Of a DNA stretch of 64,000 nt, positions 27,881 to 35,853 are shown piece after piece. The DNA is taken from positions 496,001 through 560,000 of the forward strand of contig NZ_LT627735.1 in NCBI RefSeq assembly GCF_900101765.1, given 5' to 3'. Under the pieces are notes generated by a model. That model ran no database searches, had not been told where the DNA came from, and worked only from the letters and a program-made list of their open reading frames with translations. How positions within the stretch are numbered: the first letter of the stretch is position 1; the number at the start of each line of letters is the position of its first letter. The translations under genes were made by a program, and so were the position numbers. The DNA comes from Nonlabens sp. Hel1_33_55. Its GTDB lineage: Bacteria > Bacteroidota > Bacteroidia > Flavobacteriales > Flavobacteriaceae.

Positions 27881-28504
27881 TTATTTATAGTGTTCATGTT
27901 TTTGCAAGGCATACCGCAACAATTCACCTTTACCGTGCAAGCCCAATTTCTGAATCATATTTTTGCGGTGTTTGTGGATCGTTCCCACGGCACAGTGTCT
28001 AATCTCCGCAATTTCTGAAGACTGATTACCAGCCGCTATAAGTTTAAGGATCTCACGCTCTGTATTAGAAAGTAATTCGTCTGCGTCATATGACTTTTTA
28101 GAAGTAGGGACAATCGTGATGGCGCTATCCATATAATTATTTCCTTGCATAACGGTAAGAATGGCTTCCCTAACAACAGATAAAGGTCGTATTTTGAGAA
28201 TGTAACCTTCTGCTCCAGCGTCGATCATATCTCTAACGGCTTGGTCATCATCAAACATGGTAAATGCAATCACTTTAGTATGGGGATCAATCTCTTTCAC
28301 CTTTTTGCAGACCTCGACGCCATTCATTCTGGGCATGCTTATATCAGTAAGGATAACGTGAGCTTGTTTATAATCTAAAAGTTTTACAAGTTCCACACCA
28401 TCTTGTGCAGTGGCTACAACTTCTATTTCTGGATCGTTCGCAAAAAGCAATTTCAATCCATCGATGAGTGACTCGTGATCTTCAACAATGATAAGCTGAA
28501 TCAT
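27881..28504 (-). CDS. NarL/FixJ-type response regulator
   Basis: 207 residues. The receiver domain has acidic residues near E8-D9, the phospho-acceptor Asp54 (LTDISMPRMNG) and Lys near 104. The C-terminal LuxR-type helix-turn-helix (about 145-205) has LSNTEREILKLIAAGNQSSEIAE. Its start overlaps the kinase stop by four bases (ATGA), so the pair is translationally coupled. Inverted repeats fitting the NarL 7-2-7 pattern lie upstream and downstream of the operon and are candidate autoregulatory sites. Confidence 0.93.
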   Translation of the reverse strand: MIQLIIVEDHESLIDGLKLLFANDPEIEVVATAQDGVELVKLLDYKQAHVILTDISMPRMNGVEVCKKVKEIDPHTKVIAFTMFDDDQAVRDMIDAGAEGYILKIRPLSVVREAILTVMQGNNYMDSAITIVPTSKKSYDADELLSNTEREILKLIAAGNQSSEIAEIRHCAVGTIHKHRKNMIQKLGLHGKGELLRYALQKHEHYK

Positions 28505-30264
28505 AATATGGGAATTTCAATGGTGATGGTGGTTCCATGTCCAGCGCTGGAATCTATTTCCATAGTCCCGTCCATTTCCTCTACACGTTTTTCTATGCTG
28601 TACAATCCCATACCATCTGATTTTTGATCAATTTTTGCCTTGAAACCCTTACCATTATCTTCTACCATAAGATTGATGCTTTTTGCAGAGCCTATCACAT
28701 TGACCGTCGCAGCAGTGGCACCAGCATGTTTGACAACATTACTAAGCAATTCCTGAATCATTCTGAAAATATTGAGTTCCAGTGAATTTTCAATATTGCG
28801 ATCCATCTCATGACTGTAAACGGTGACCTTTATTTTGCCTGTATCGGTTAGGTTTTGTGCCAACTTTTGAACTGTTGGGATCAAGCCTTTACTTGCCAGC
28901 ACACCATTATGCCTACTGTGCGACATACCGCGTATGGTGGCATAGGTTTCTTCTAGCAACTTATCTGTACGTGTATAGATTTCTTTTGAGGTATCTTCTT
29001 TAAAATGATCTTTGAGATTTTCAAAGTAAAGCCTGATCGTGGTCAAAGAACTGCCCAGGTCATCATGTAGCTCGCTTGCCAAATTTTTACGTTCTTTTTC
29101 CTGACCAGCGATCATGGCGTCTATGGTGGCAAGTTCTTGATTTTTCATCAAGTTATCTGCGCGTTGTTTTTCAAGTTCAGTTTCCTGTAAAGCCAGTCGT
29201 CGTTTTTTGTCTTGATTCTTATATACAAATATTCCACCAAGAAGCAATACCAATGCGCTACCAGCAATGGAAATGATCATCGTTTTTTGACGCTCATTGT
29301 CTGCACTTAACTCGGCATTTTCAAGTTTGCGTTCTTGGACTTGATATTTGGCTTCTAATTCTTGAACTGCTTTTAGGCGTTCTGTTCTATTAAGTGAATC
29401 ATAATAAGAAATGTAATCCTTATAGGCCTCGATACCTTTCTTATATTCTTGATTGAGATCATAATTTTGTGCAAGATTATAATAGATATTTAGTTTTGAA
29501 GGGTTGATAGCTTGATCTTTTGATAATAGCAACGCTTTGTTCAAATTCTCAATGGCTTCATCGTACCTGCCTAGACTATTCAAGGTATTTGCTATGTTAT
29601 TGAAGAAGGCAATTTTAGTTGGTAAGTATTCCTTATTCTCTACGTATGCTCGGGATTTCTCATAATAAATCATTGCAGAATCAAATTGCTCTGCTTTATC
29701 ATGAATCGTTGCGATATTTATAAGCGTATTCCCATGAATGACTTTTAGATTAGACTCTTCAGCAATCACTCGATCCTCATGTAATAATGCTAATTGCTTT
29801 TGGAATTTAAATGGATCTTCATTATTAATTTGGTAAAACTTATAACTGTTGCAATAAATGACATGTTTAGGGTCCTGAGTTTTTTCTGCTATGGCACAAT
29901 TTTCAGCCATTAGCTCATTGGCAGTATTTTCACTGTCATCAAAAGAAAGCTGAGCATAAATGAGCTCATCATTCAATTTAAAAAGTAAGTCATAATTTCG
30001 ATTGCCTAGTAGTTTTTTGGCATCTAGTAAAACCTGATAGGATTTGACTACTTCACCTTCCAAGTTAATTTTGCAAAGGGCAACCTCATAAAGGTATTTT
30101 GCTCTATTGAGCCTGTTAAACCCAACAGTATCAATCGTGATTAAGACTTCATTACCTTCTTTGTATTTACCCAAATAGTTTAGGCTACGCACTTCGTCTA
30201 AAAGATTGGTCTGGGCAAAACTCGTAGAGCAAACAAAAATTAAGAGGACTAAAATTAATCTCAT
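28501..30264 (-). CDS. Sensor histidine kinase with TPR sensor region (HisKA_3 type)
   Basis: 587 residues. A signal peptide (about 1-17) is followed by TPR-like helices up to about 310 as an exported or periplasmic sensor region, then one membrane helix (IISIAGSALVLLLGGIFVY) and a short coiled coil. The HisKA_3 phospho-acceptor motif SELHDDLGSS has His near 400. The HATPase domain has the N-box ELLSNVVKHAG near 500 and the G-box DNGKGF. The architecture is typical of Bacteroidota kinases paired with NarL-type regulators. It starts in the stop codon of the preceding 123-residue gene (TAATG). Confidence 0.92.
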   Translation of the reverse strand: MRLILVLLIFVCSTSFAQTNLLDEVRSLNYLGKYKEGNEVLITIDTVGFNRLNRAKYLYEVALCKINLEGEVVKSYQVLLDAKKLLGNRNYDLLFKLNDELIYAQLSFDDSENTANELMAENCAIAEKTQDPKHVIYCNSYKFYQINNEDPFKFQKQLALLHEDRVIAEESNLKVIHGNTLINIATIHDKAEQFDSAMIYYEKSRAYVENKEYLPTKIAFFNNIANTLNSLGRYDEAIENLNKALLLSKDQAINPSKLNIYYNLAQNYDLNQEYKKGIEAYKDYISYYDSLNRTERLKAVQELEAKYQVQERKLENAELSADNERQKTMIISIAGSALVLLLGGIFVYKNQDKKRRLALQETELEKQRADNLMKNQELATIDAMIAGQEKERKNLASELHDDLGSSLTTIRLYFENLKDHFKEDTSKEIYTRTDKLLEETYATIRGMSHSRHNGVLASKGLIPTVQKLAQNLTDTGKIKVTVYSHEMDRNIENSLELNIFRMIQELLSNVVKHAGATAATVNVIGSAKSINLMVEDNGKGFKAKIDQKSDGMGLYSIEKRVEEMDGTMEIDSSAGHGTTITIEIPIL

Positions 30265-30635
30265 TAAGGATTCCTTCTTACGATGATCGTTCCATCATCT
30301 GGAAAAGTGAAATCGTCTTCATCTTCTTTATCATCCATTAAAATGATAGTTGGGTACTCTATATTTTTTTCTAACTTCTTAGGTAGATTAAATTTATGGA
30401 GTGGCTTGGCATTCTTTTCTAGAGACACATATATCTTTTCGTCTTTGAATTTTACTTTACCTACTTGATAGTCTCCTTCCAATTGGCAAAAAACGATACT
30501 ACTTAAAGAAAACTTGTCACTCCATTCAAAAAAGGCCCATAGATGGATACCGTTTCCTTCATAAATTGATATAGGTTTATAGCAGTTTGCTTGGGAAACT
30601 TCGGTTATTGGTTTGAAAGGATCTGATTTGGTCAT
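30264..30635 (-). CDS. Hypothetical protein (123 aa) heading the two-component operon
   Basis: Cytoplasmic, no signal or membrane segment. It is beta-rich with alternating charges and has an acidic patch (MDDKEDEDDF) near residues 100-109. I do not recognise the family. Its stop codon overlaps the kinase start, so it is co-translated with the two-component pair and probably modulates it. A candidate -7 box, CATATTTG on the minus strand (30668-30661), lies about 26 nt upstream of its start. Confidence 0.7.
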   Translation of the reverse strand: MTKSDPFKPITEVSQANCYKPISIYEGNGIHLWAFFEWSDKFSLSSIVFCQLEGDYQVGKVKFKDEKIYVSLEKNAKPLHKFNLPKKLEKNIEYPTIILMDDKEDEDDFTFPDDGTIIVRRNP

Positions 30636-30682
30636 TAGATTAGTTTTTTGAGGTTGGGTTCAAATATGCCTTTAAATTAGGC

Positions 30683-30713
30683 AAAAAAAAATACCCAATA
30701 ATGGGTATTTTTC
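30683..30713 (-). terminator. Terminator of the M28 peptidase gene
   Basis: Hairpin AAATACCC...GGGTATTT with A-run and T-run on its two sides. Read on the minus strand it follows the peptidase stop at 30734 and ends in eight T, so it should terminate that gene. It also contains the NarL-like site listed separately. Confidence 0.65.
30692..30707. promoter_or_regulatory. NarL-like 7-2-7 inverted repeat, upstream copy
   Basis: TACCCAA-TA-ATGGGTA. The right heptamer (TACCCAT on the minus strand) matches TACYYMT fully. It is centred about 32 bp upstream of the candidate -7 box of the operon, a normal activator position. A hairpin terminator reading explains the same bases, so both roles are possible. 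Confidence 0.45.
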
Positions 30714-30733
30714 TTTGAAAGCTTTGTGTTTGC

Positions 30734-32071
30734 TTAGCGCATGGTTCCTGAGGGAAAGGATACGACACTTTCAGTACCGTCAGCTGCTACAGCTGCCACA
30801 CCAAAAAATGAATTATCAATTACGATACCTTTTAGTGTAAATTCTGTGATGTCGCCTACATATCTGGAATTATCCCAAGTAGGACTTGTAGTATCTCTCC
30901 AGTAGATTTTATAGCCTACCGCTCCAGGAACTTTTTCCCAAGCCAGTTTTGCGTCTGCCTCAACAATACCGCCTATTCTTACATTTTCTGGTCGGGTAGG
31001 AGCCCATGCGAGTTGTGCCAGGTTGATTGCATTTACTGCAGTAAGTTTCTTAGCATAAGGGAAGTTAACATGCTCTACTACATCTCCATAAGCGATGCCA
31101 TTTTCTACTCTAATATCTTGATGCTGCTGTGTATAATTTTCATGCGCTTCCATTATTCTGATTCCTGCAAAACCTAAATCATTAAATGGTCTATGGTGTC
31201 CACCACGACCAAAACGATCCAATCGATACACCATCATAGGCTTCATCTCTGGCATGTAATTCTGCACGCTTTTGTGAATGTACCTAGCTAGCTGTCTGGA
31301 GATCCCATCTACCTCGCCGCCATAGAAACGACGGCCATTGCGCTCGCGCTCAGTCTCGGTCGGGTCAGTTGGTTCAGAGAAGATTCTGAATTCGCGATTA
31401 TCAATCACACCATCCACACCTTCAATATTTCCTATCATGTCATTGTTTAAAAAACCTATGACGTTCCATTCCTTTTCTTTGGCATATTCAGCCAGTCCTT
31501 TCCCACCGAAGAGTCCTTGTTCCTCACCACTCAACCCAACATAAACAATGGAATTTCTAAACTTGCGCTTGCTCAATACTCGAGCGGCTTCAATGGTACC
31601 AGCCATACCGCTGGCGTTATCATTTGCTCCAGGAGCATCTTTAGTAAAATCAGATCCATCGCTGTTACGGGAATCGATGTCACCACTCATCATTACAAAA
31701 TCGTTCGGGTTCGTTGATCCACGCTGGATAGCGACCACATTGACTACATAGGTATCCATGGGTATACGATTGCTCATCTCTTTGGTCACAAGATCTTTTT
31801 GATAGAATACCTCGAGGCATCCACCACAGTCGGCGCTGATTTTATCAAATTCTGCTTTGATCCAGCGTCTCGCGGCACCTATCCCACGAGTATCACTTAT
31901 GGTATCAGAAAAGGTGTTGCGAGTACCAAATCCAGCCAGCCTGCGCACATCACTTTCAATACGATCTGCACTGACCTCGTCAATGATCTTATAAATATCC
32001 TGCTGATTTGCAGAAGGAACTTGGGCAAACGATAAACCACTTGCAAGAATGAAAATAGGAAGAAACTTCAT
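30734..32071 (-). CDS. Secreted M28 family zinc aminopeptidase-like protein
   Basis: 445 residues from ATG 32071. A longer open frame upstream reads through a palindrome and lacks a signal peptide at its start, so it is rejected. Signal peptide MKFLPIFILASGLSFAQ. Metal-site segments of M28 are seen as SGDIDSRN, PGANDNASG, SGEEQGLFG and NNDMIGN. A C-terminal fibronectin-III-like module starts near 350 (KLAWEKVPGAVGYKIYWRD). Residue order fits a co-catalytic zinc exopeptidase acting outside the cytoplasm. The terminator at 30683-30713 closes the unit. Confidence 0.88.
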   Translation of the reverse strand: MKFLPIFILASGLSFAQVPSANQQDIYKIIDEVSADRIESDVRRLAGFGTRNTFSDTISDTRGIGAARRWIKAEFDKISADCGGCLEVFYQKDLVTKEMSNRIPMDTYVVNVVAIQRGSTNPNDFVMMSGDIDSRNSDGSDFTKDAPGANDNASGMAGTIEAARVLSKRKFRNSIVYVGLSGEEQGLFGGKGLAEYAKEKEWNVIGFLNNDMIGNIEGVDGVIDNREFRIFSEPTDPTETERERNGRRFYGGEVDGISRQLARYIHKSVQNYMPEMKPMMVYRLDRFGRGGHHRPFNDLGFAGIRIMEAHENYTQQHQDIRVENGIAYGDVVEHVNFPYAKKLTAVNAINLAQLAWAPTRPENVRIGGIVEADAKLAWEKVPGAVGYKIYWRDTTSPTWDNSRYVGDITEFTLKGIVIDNSFFGVAAVAADGTESVVSFPSGTMR

Positions 32072-32103
32072 GTAAATTTTTGTTTTAAAGATAGCGGTTG
32101 TTA

Positions 32104-32119
32104 CGCTTTCGCGAAAGCG
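32104..32119. repeat. Iterated palindrome copy 10 (16 bp perfect)
   Basis: Intergenic between the divergent M28 peptidase (32 nt upstream of its start) and the DUF302 lipoprotein. Confidence 0.95.
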
Positions 32120-32218
32120 GAATACCAACAATCCTGATTACTTCACACACTCTCCATCCACGTTAAAGAATAAACAATAAGTTGCCCGAGGTTTTATATT
32201 GTAATATTTTTCTTCAAA

Positions 32219-33121
32219 ATGATTTCCATGATACGTCTATTTATATTGAGTTGCTTACTGATAACAAGTTGTAGCGATGATGATGCCGCAGATAACCTAC
32301 CTGTAACTACCGGAGCGAACTACAGTTTTTCCCGCGCAGAATTTGATGAAACTTATTCATTGCTGGTAAGCAGTCTACGCGATGCAGGACCAGTAAGCAT
32401 TGTGGCGCAAGTGGATCATAGAAGTAATGCATCTAGAGTAAATCAAGAATTGCGTAATACGAGCACCGTATTTTTTGGAAATCCTGCGTTGGGAACACCT
32501 TTTATGCAGCAAAATCAGCAAGCTGGACTTGATCTACCACAAAAATTTGCGGTCTACGAAAATGAAAATGAATTGACGACAGTCATCTATAATTCAGTTG
32601 ACTATCTGAATGCTAGACATGGAGTGGATCCAGAATCTGGAGATATGGTGGCACAGGCATTAAGCAATTTTGCCAGTAGTGCTACAGATAATTCGGTTAG
32701 AAGTAATGGTACACGCGTTTCACTCAATCAAGGTGTGCGAACGGTTGTTAGTGATCAGGATTTTGAAACGACTTATTCCACTTTAATTTCTACACTGCAG
32801 TCTAATTCCAACATTTCTATCGTTGCAGAGCTTGATCATCAAGCAAATGCGGCTAGTGTAAATATGACGTTGAGACCAACTAGGGTTGTGATCTTCGGCA
32901 ATCCGGCCTTAGGAACGCCTTTACTGCAAGAAGGTAGCTCTATTGCATTAGACCTTCCACAGAAAATGCTGGTGTATGAATCTGCAGATGGTTCGGTTAA
33001 TATCGCTTACAATGATGCTGTCTATATAGCGCAACGTCACGGGATTTCTGGTCAGTCAGAAAATTTAGAAACCATCAATATGGCTTTGAGTAATCTTGCA
33101 AATACTGCGGCAGGACGTTAA
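32219..33121 (+). CDS. Lipoprotein with two tandem DUF302 domains
   Basis: 300 residues. A lipoprotein signal with lipobox ITSC (Cys18) is followed by two DUF302 copies, about 35-145 and 175-298. Each has the motif FFGNPALGTP / IFGNPALGTP, then LDLPQK and a closing Y-x-x-x-RHG. DUF302 is a ligand-binding-like fold of unknown role. The two halves clearly arose by internal duplication. The stop overlaps that of the opposing gene by four bases. Confidence 0.85.
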   Translation: MISMIRLFILSCLLITSCSDDDAADNLPVTTGANYSFSRAEFDETYSLLVSSLRDAGPVSIVAQVDHRSNASRVNQELRNTSTVFFGNPALGTPFMQQNQQAGLDLPQKFAVYENENELTTVIYNSVDYLNARHGVDPESGDMVAQALSNFASSATDNSVRSNGTRVSLNQGVRTVVSDQDFETTYSTLISTLQSNSNISIVAELDHQANAASVNMTLRPTRVVIFGNPALGTPLLQEGSSIALDLPQKMLVYESADGSVNIAYNDAVYIAQRHGISGQSENLETINMALSNLANTAAGR

Positions 33122-33783
33122 TCTTCTTCCTCAATAATCAATTTTGCTTCAAACTCACCTTTAATAAAATCTTCATTGTTGATCCAGTAATCTGATGTGA
33201 TGATCTGATAGGAGTGATCACCTGTTTTTTCAAAGTACCACAGAATATCTTCGGCTTCTGGAAATTCTTCCTCACCGCTTATCTGATCTTTATATAAACG
33301 CTGAACGATCGCATGAGGATCAATACCAGTACACAACATTCTTAATACATCATCTTCTTTCAACTCTTGGGTATTTTCCTTGAGAGGTTTAGCAGTGAAT
33401 TGGATCACAGTTGCTTTGGCATGTGGGAACTTACCATTGTAGGCTTTGTATAGAAACTCATTCACATCAAATAGTCTGCTATGTAAGGAGATGTCAGAAT
33501 GCTTTTCGGCTACATTTTCCTTAAGCATATCGTTGGATACTTGATCATATTGACCGTCGTTCATTTCATCATTAAATTTATAACGCAGGACAATCTCTGC
33601 AGCCTCTTGTGGCTCATATTCAGAAATGGCGAGGTATAATAGTTCTTTTAAATCCTGATCAGAAGCATCGCCTGTATCACCAAATTCAAACAACTCCAAT
33701 AGATTGACATAATCATCGTGATTCCATTTGTTTTCTATCTCATCAATGTTGGATACGTCGTCTATGGATATTTGATACTTCAT
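33118..33783 (-). CDS. Hypothetical acidic cytoplasmic protein (221 aa)
   Basis: Very acidic and mostly helical, with no signal peptide. I do not recognise the family. It contains a helical repeat-like region at about 40-75 (DLKELLYLAISEYEPQEAAEIVLRYKF). It converges with the DUF302 gene, overlapping by four bases. A perfect inverted repeat lies directly before its start codon. Confidence 0.7.
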   Translation of the reverse strand: MKYQISIDDVSNIDEIENKWNHDDYVNLLELFEFGDTGDASDQDLKELLYLAISEYEPQEAAEIVLRYKFNDEMNDGQYDQVSNDMLKENVAEKHSDISLHSRLFDVNEFLYKAYNGKFPHAKATVIQFTAKPLKENTQELKEDDVLRMLCTGIDPHAIVQRLYKDQISGEEEFPEAEDILWYFEKTGDHSYQIITSDYWINNEDFIKGEFEAKLIIEEED

Positions 33784-33786
33784 AAG

Positions 33787-33812
33787 TCTAATTTTAAAGA
33801 AGTAAAATTAGA
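33787..33812. promoter_or_regulatory. Inverted repeat abutting the start of the 221-aa gene
   Basis: Arms TCTAATTTTA and TAAAATTAGA (10 bp, 6-nt spacer) end four bases before the ATG codon at 33783. It may be an operator or a leader hairpin limiting ribosome access. Confidence 0.45.
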
Positions 33813-33870
33813 ATATAGACCTTGATAGCCTGCCAAAATCAGCTTAAAGTAATCGTATCAAATCGTCTGA

Positions 33871-34731
33871 TTAATAGCAGTAAAAAGTCGTGTTTGTAAG
33901 ATCCCGGTTTTTTAAAAGGCTGGTATATTGTAATTGAGTAGCTACGGGACAAACATCGCGATTAAAATTTGCCCGGTTTATTCTATCTGTATACTCGACA
34001 AGAAATACGGCTTTATTGGCATTGATGTACGGTTCTAATTGCTGATAGAAGTTCTCTACATAAGCATCTTCTGCAAGGAACCAATCGAATTCGTTTACCA
34101 TTATAGGTATAAGTTCTTCTGCATTTTTTTGAGCGATGCTTAAACCACGTTCATGAGCTTCTCTTATAAGCCATTTGGAATAGGTGATGGCATCTTGCTC
34201 GGTTAAGTTGAAACCTGTATTATTTTGATAGCCGTTAATGTTGTCAGGTTCAATGCCGTCAAAGCCTTTAGCTTTAATCATGTCCAGTCTAGCTTCCATA
34301 ATCGGACCTATGATATCAATCTGTCTAACATCTAGCCAATTCTCATCTGGAAAATCTTCATATCTGTTTCCTTTAATACCTGCAGGGAATGAGCCGGCAT
34401 CTTCTCTGAAATTTTCAAAACTTCCCACCGATAGATATGCAATGACTTTTGTGCCTTGGGCTTGTAGGTTAGCCACTAATTCTGGAGTAGCTGCAAAAGC
34501 ATCAATGTCAATAACATCAACATTTGCCTGAAAGTTATTTGGAAGATCATCCAATCGCCATTCAAATGTAGTTCCTGGTGTAGGGATGAAAATTCCATTT
34601 TCAAACCTTCCATTTCCTGTTTGCACTGGTGGATTATTAGGATCCATTCCAGTGTCATAATCTTCCTCACTAGAGCAAGAAAGTAACCCTAACAGGATAA
34701 AAATATAGCCTAAAAATGATCTTGATTTCAT
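33871..34731 (-). CDS. GH114-type endo-alpha-1,4-polygalactosaminidase lipoprotein
   Basis: 286 residues. Lipobox LLSC (Cys19). The core is a TIM-barrel of the GH114/TM1410 family: VIDIDAFAA near 75-83, VIAYLSVGSFENFR near 97-110, GFDGIEPDNINGY near 160-172 and WFLAEDAY near 217-224, with acidic residues at the expected catalytic positions. Relatives hydrolyse galactosaminoglycan. The enzyme should sit on the cell surface or outer membrane. It is a single-gene unit between a convergent hypothetical gene and the mscS terminator. Confidence 0.85.
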   Translation of the reverse strand: MKSRSFLGYIFILLGLLSCSSEEDYDTGMDPNNPPVQTGNGRFENGIFIPTPGTTFEWRLDDLPNNFQANVDVIDIDAFAATPELVANLQAQGTKVIAYLSVGSFENFREDAGSFPAGIKGNRYEDFPDENWLDVRQIDIIGPIMEARLDMIKAKGFDGIEPDNINGYQNNTGFNLTEQDAITYSKWLIREAHERGLSIAQKNAEELIPIMVNEFDWFLAEDAYVENFYQQLEPYINANKAVFLVEYTDRINRANFNRDVCPVATQLQYTSLLKNRDLTNTTFYCY

Positions 34732-34810
34732 GGATTCTCAATTTGCCCGAATAACGGTTTACGACAGATTAAAGTATTTAAAATGTCAATTCAAATGAGA
34801 ACATAAAAAC

Positions 34811-34844
34811 ATAAAAAGCCGATTCAAACTAATGAAACGGCTTT
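34811..34844 (-). terminator. Terminator of the mscS-type gene
   Basis: Hairpin AAAGCCG (34815-34821) / CGGCTTT (34838-34844), followed on the minus strand by a short T-run. It is placed 20 nt beyond the channel gene's stop. Confidence 0.65.
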
Positions 34845-34863
34845 ATAAATTTAAGGCAATAAA

Positions 34864-35673
34864 TTAAGCCTCTTTATGAATCTCCACCTGATGAGGATAA
34901 GGTATCTCAACACCTATGGCATCTAATGTAGGTTTGAAGTTCTCCTGCAAGTACCAGTAAACCGTCCATACATCATTAGATAGAGTATACGGTCTTACAT
35001 TAATATTAATACTGCTATCTGCATTTTCAGCAACTTGAATCAATGGAGCCGGATCTTCTAACACTAGAGGATGAGACTTACAAAGATTCATTAATGCCTC
35101 TTTTACCTTAGGAATGTCAGCATCATAACTCACACCTATCGATGCCTGACATCTAAGTATACCAGTACCATCATGATTGATAATATTACCGTTGAGTAAT
35201 GGACCGTTAGGAATGATAGCTAGCTTGCGTTCAAAAGTGATCACTTTAGTTTGAAGGATATCAATTTCAGATATCGTACCAGTAATTCCTTGAGCTTCTA
35301 CCACATCGCCTACCTTGAAAGGTTTGAACAAGAGAAGTAGAACACCACCGGCAAAGTTAGATAAGGATCCTTGTAATGCAAGGCCTATAGCAAGAGCCAT
35401 ACCACCAAGAACAGCCGCAAATCCAGCGGTTGGAACTCCTAAAATTCCTATAATCGCCAAAATCAAAAGTATCCACGCACCCCATGTCAGAATGTTGACT
35501 AGGAATTTCTGCAGCGTCAGCTCATAATCACGCTTGGTCATGACCTTACGAGCTAATTTGATAAATCTTTTAATTAACCAGGCACCAATGATATATGCGA
35601 TGATCGCCTTTAAAATAGGCAAGCCATATTCTAGGGCAAGTGCAACGATGCTTCCGGTATTGAAATCTTCCAT
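34864..35673 (-). CDS. Small-conductance mechanosensitive channel (MscS family)
   Basis: 269 residues from ATG 35673. The frame stays open upstream through a palindrome, giving an unlikely 40-residue extension, so 35673 is chosen. Three membrane helices include the pore helix with the glycine/alanine-rich pattern GGMALAIGLALQGSLSNFAGGVLLL (about 98-122), then the beta domain (FKVGDVVEAQGITGTISEI) and alpha/beta C-terminus. The channel opens under membrane tension to release solutes. Terminator downstream at 34811-34844. Confidence 0.93.
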   Translation of the reverse strand: MEDFNTGSIVALALEYGLPILKAIIAYIIGAWLIKRFIKLARKVMTKRDYELTLQKFLVNILTWGAWILLILAIIGILGVPTAGFAAVLGGMALAIGLALQGSLSNFAGGVLLLLFKPFKVGDVVEAQGITGTISEIDILQTKVITFERKLAIIPNGPLLNGNIINHDGTGILRCQASIGVSYDADIPKVKEALMNLCKSHPLVLEDPAPLIQVAENADSSININVRPYTLSNDVWTVYWYLQENFKPTLDAIGVEIPYPHQVEIHKEA

Positions 35674-35758
35674 AATACTATATTCAGTTTTCGCAAAACT
35701 ATAAGTTAGATCGCCATTTCTCCTTAGTAAATTGTTAAGTATACTGATGATGAGGATA

Positions 35759-35776
35759 TCGCTTTCGCGAAAGCGA
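35759..35776. repeat. Iterated palindrome copy 11 (18 bp perfect)
   Basis: Intergenic between the mscS-type gene start (86 nt away) and the acyl-CoA dehydrogenase terminator. Confidence 0.95.
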
Positions 35777-35800
35777 ACTAACATTCCACTCAATCAGATA

Positions 35801-35827
35801 AAAAAAAGCCTTGAATCTCTCCAAGGC
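35801..35827 (-). terminator. Terminator of the acyl-CoA dehydrogenase gene
   Basis: GCCTTG / CAAGGC stem with an eight-base T-run on the minus strand, 26 nt beyond the stop at 35854. It ends the beta-oxidation operon. Confidence 0.75.
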
Positions 35828-35853
35828 AATTTTTCACTTCACGTTTTAGTTTC

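Noticed and set aside
32072..32131. Longer N-terminus for the M28 peptidase (20 extra residues including RFRES)
   Set aside because: The extension reads through the iterated palindrome and would bury the signal peptide; ATG 32071 starts a proper signal sequence.
35674..35793. Longer N-terminus for the MscS-type channel
   Set aside because: The extra 40 residues read through a palindrome copy, lack family similarity and precede a better ATG at 35673.
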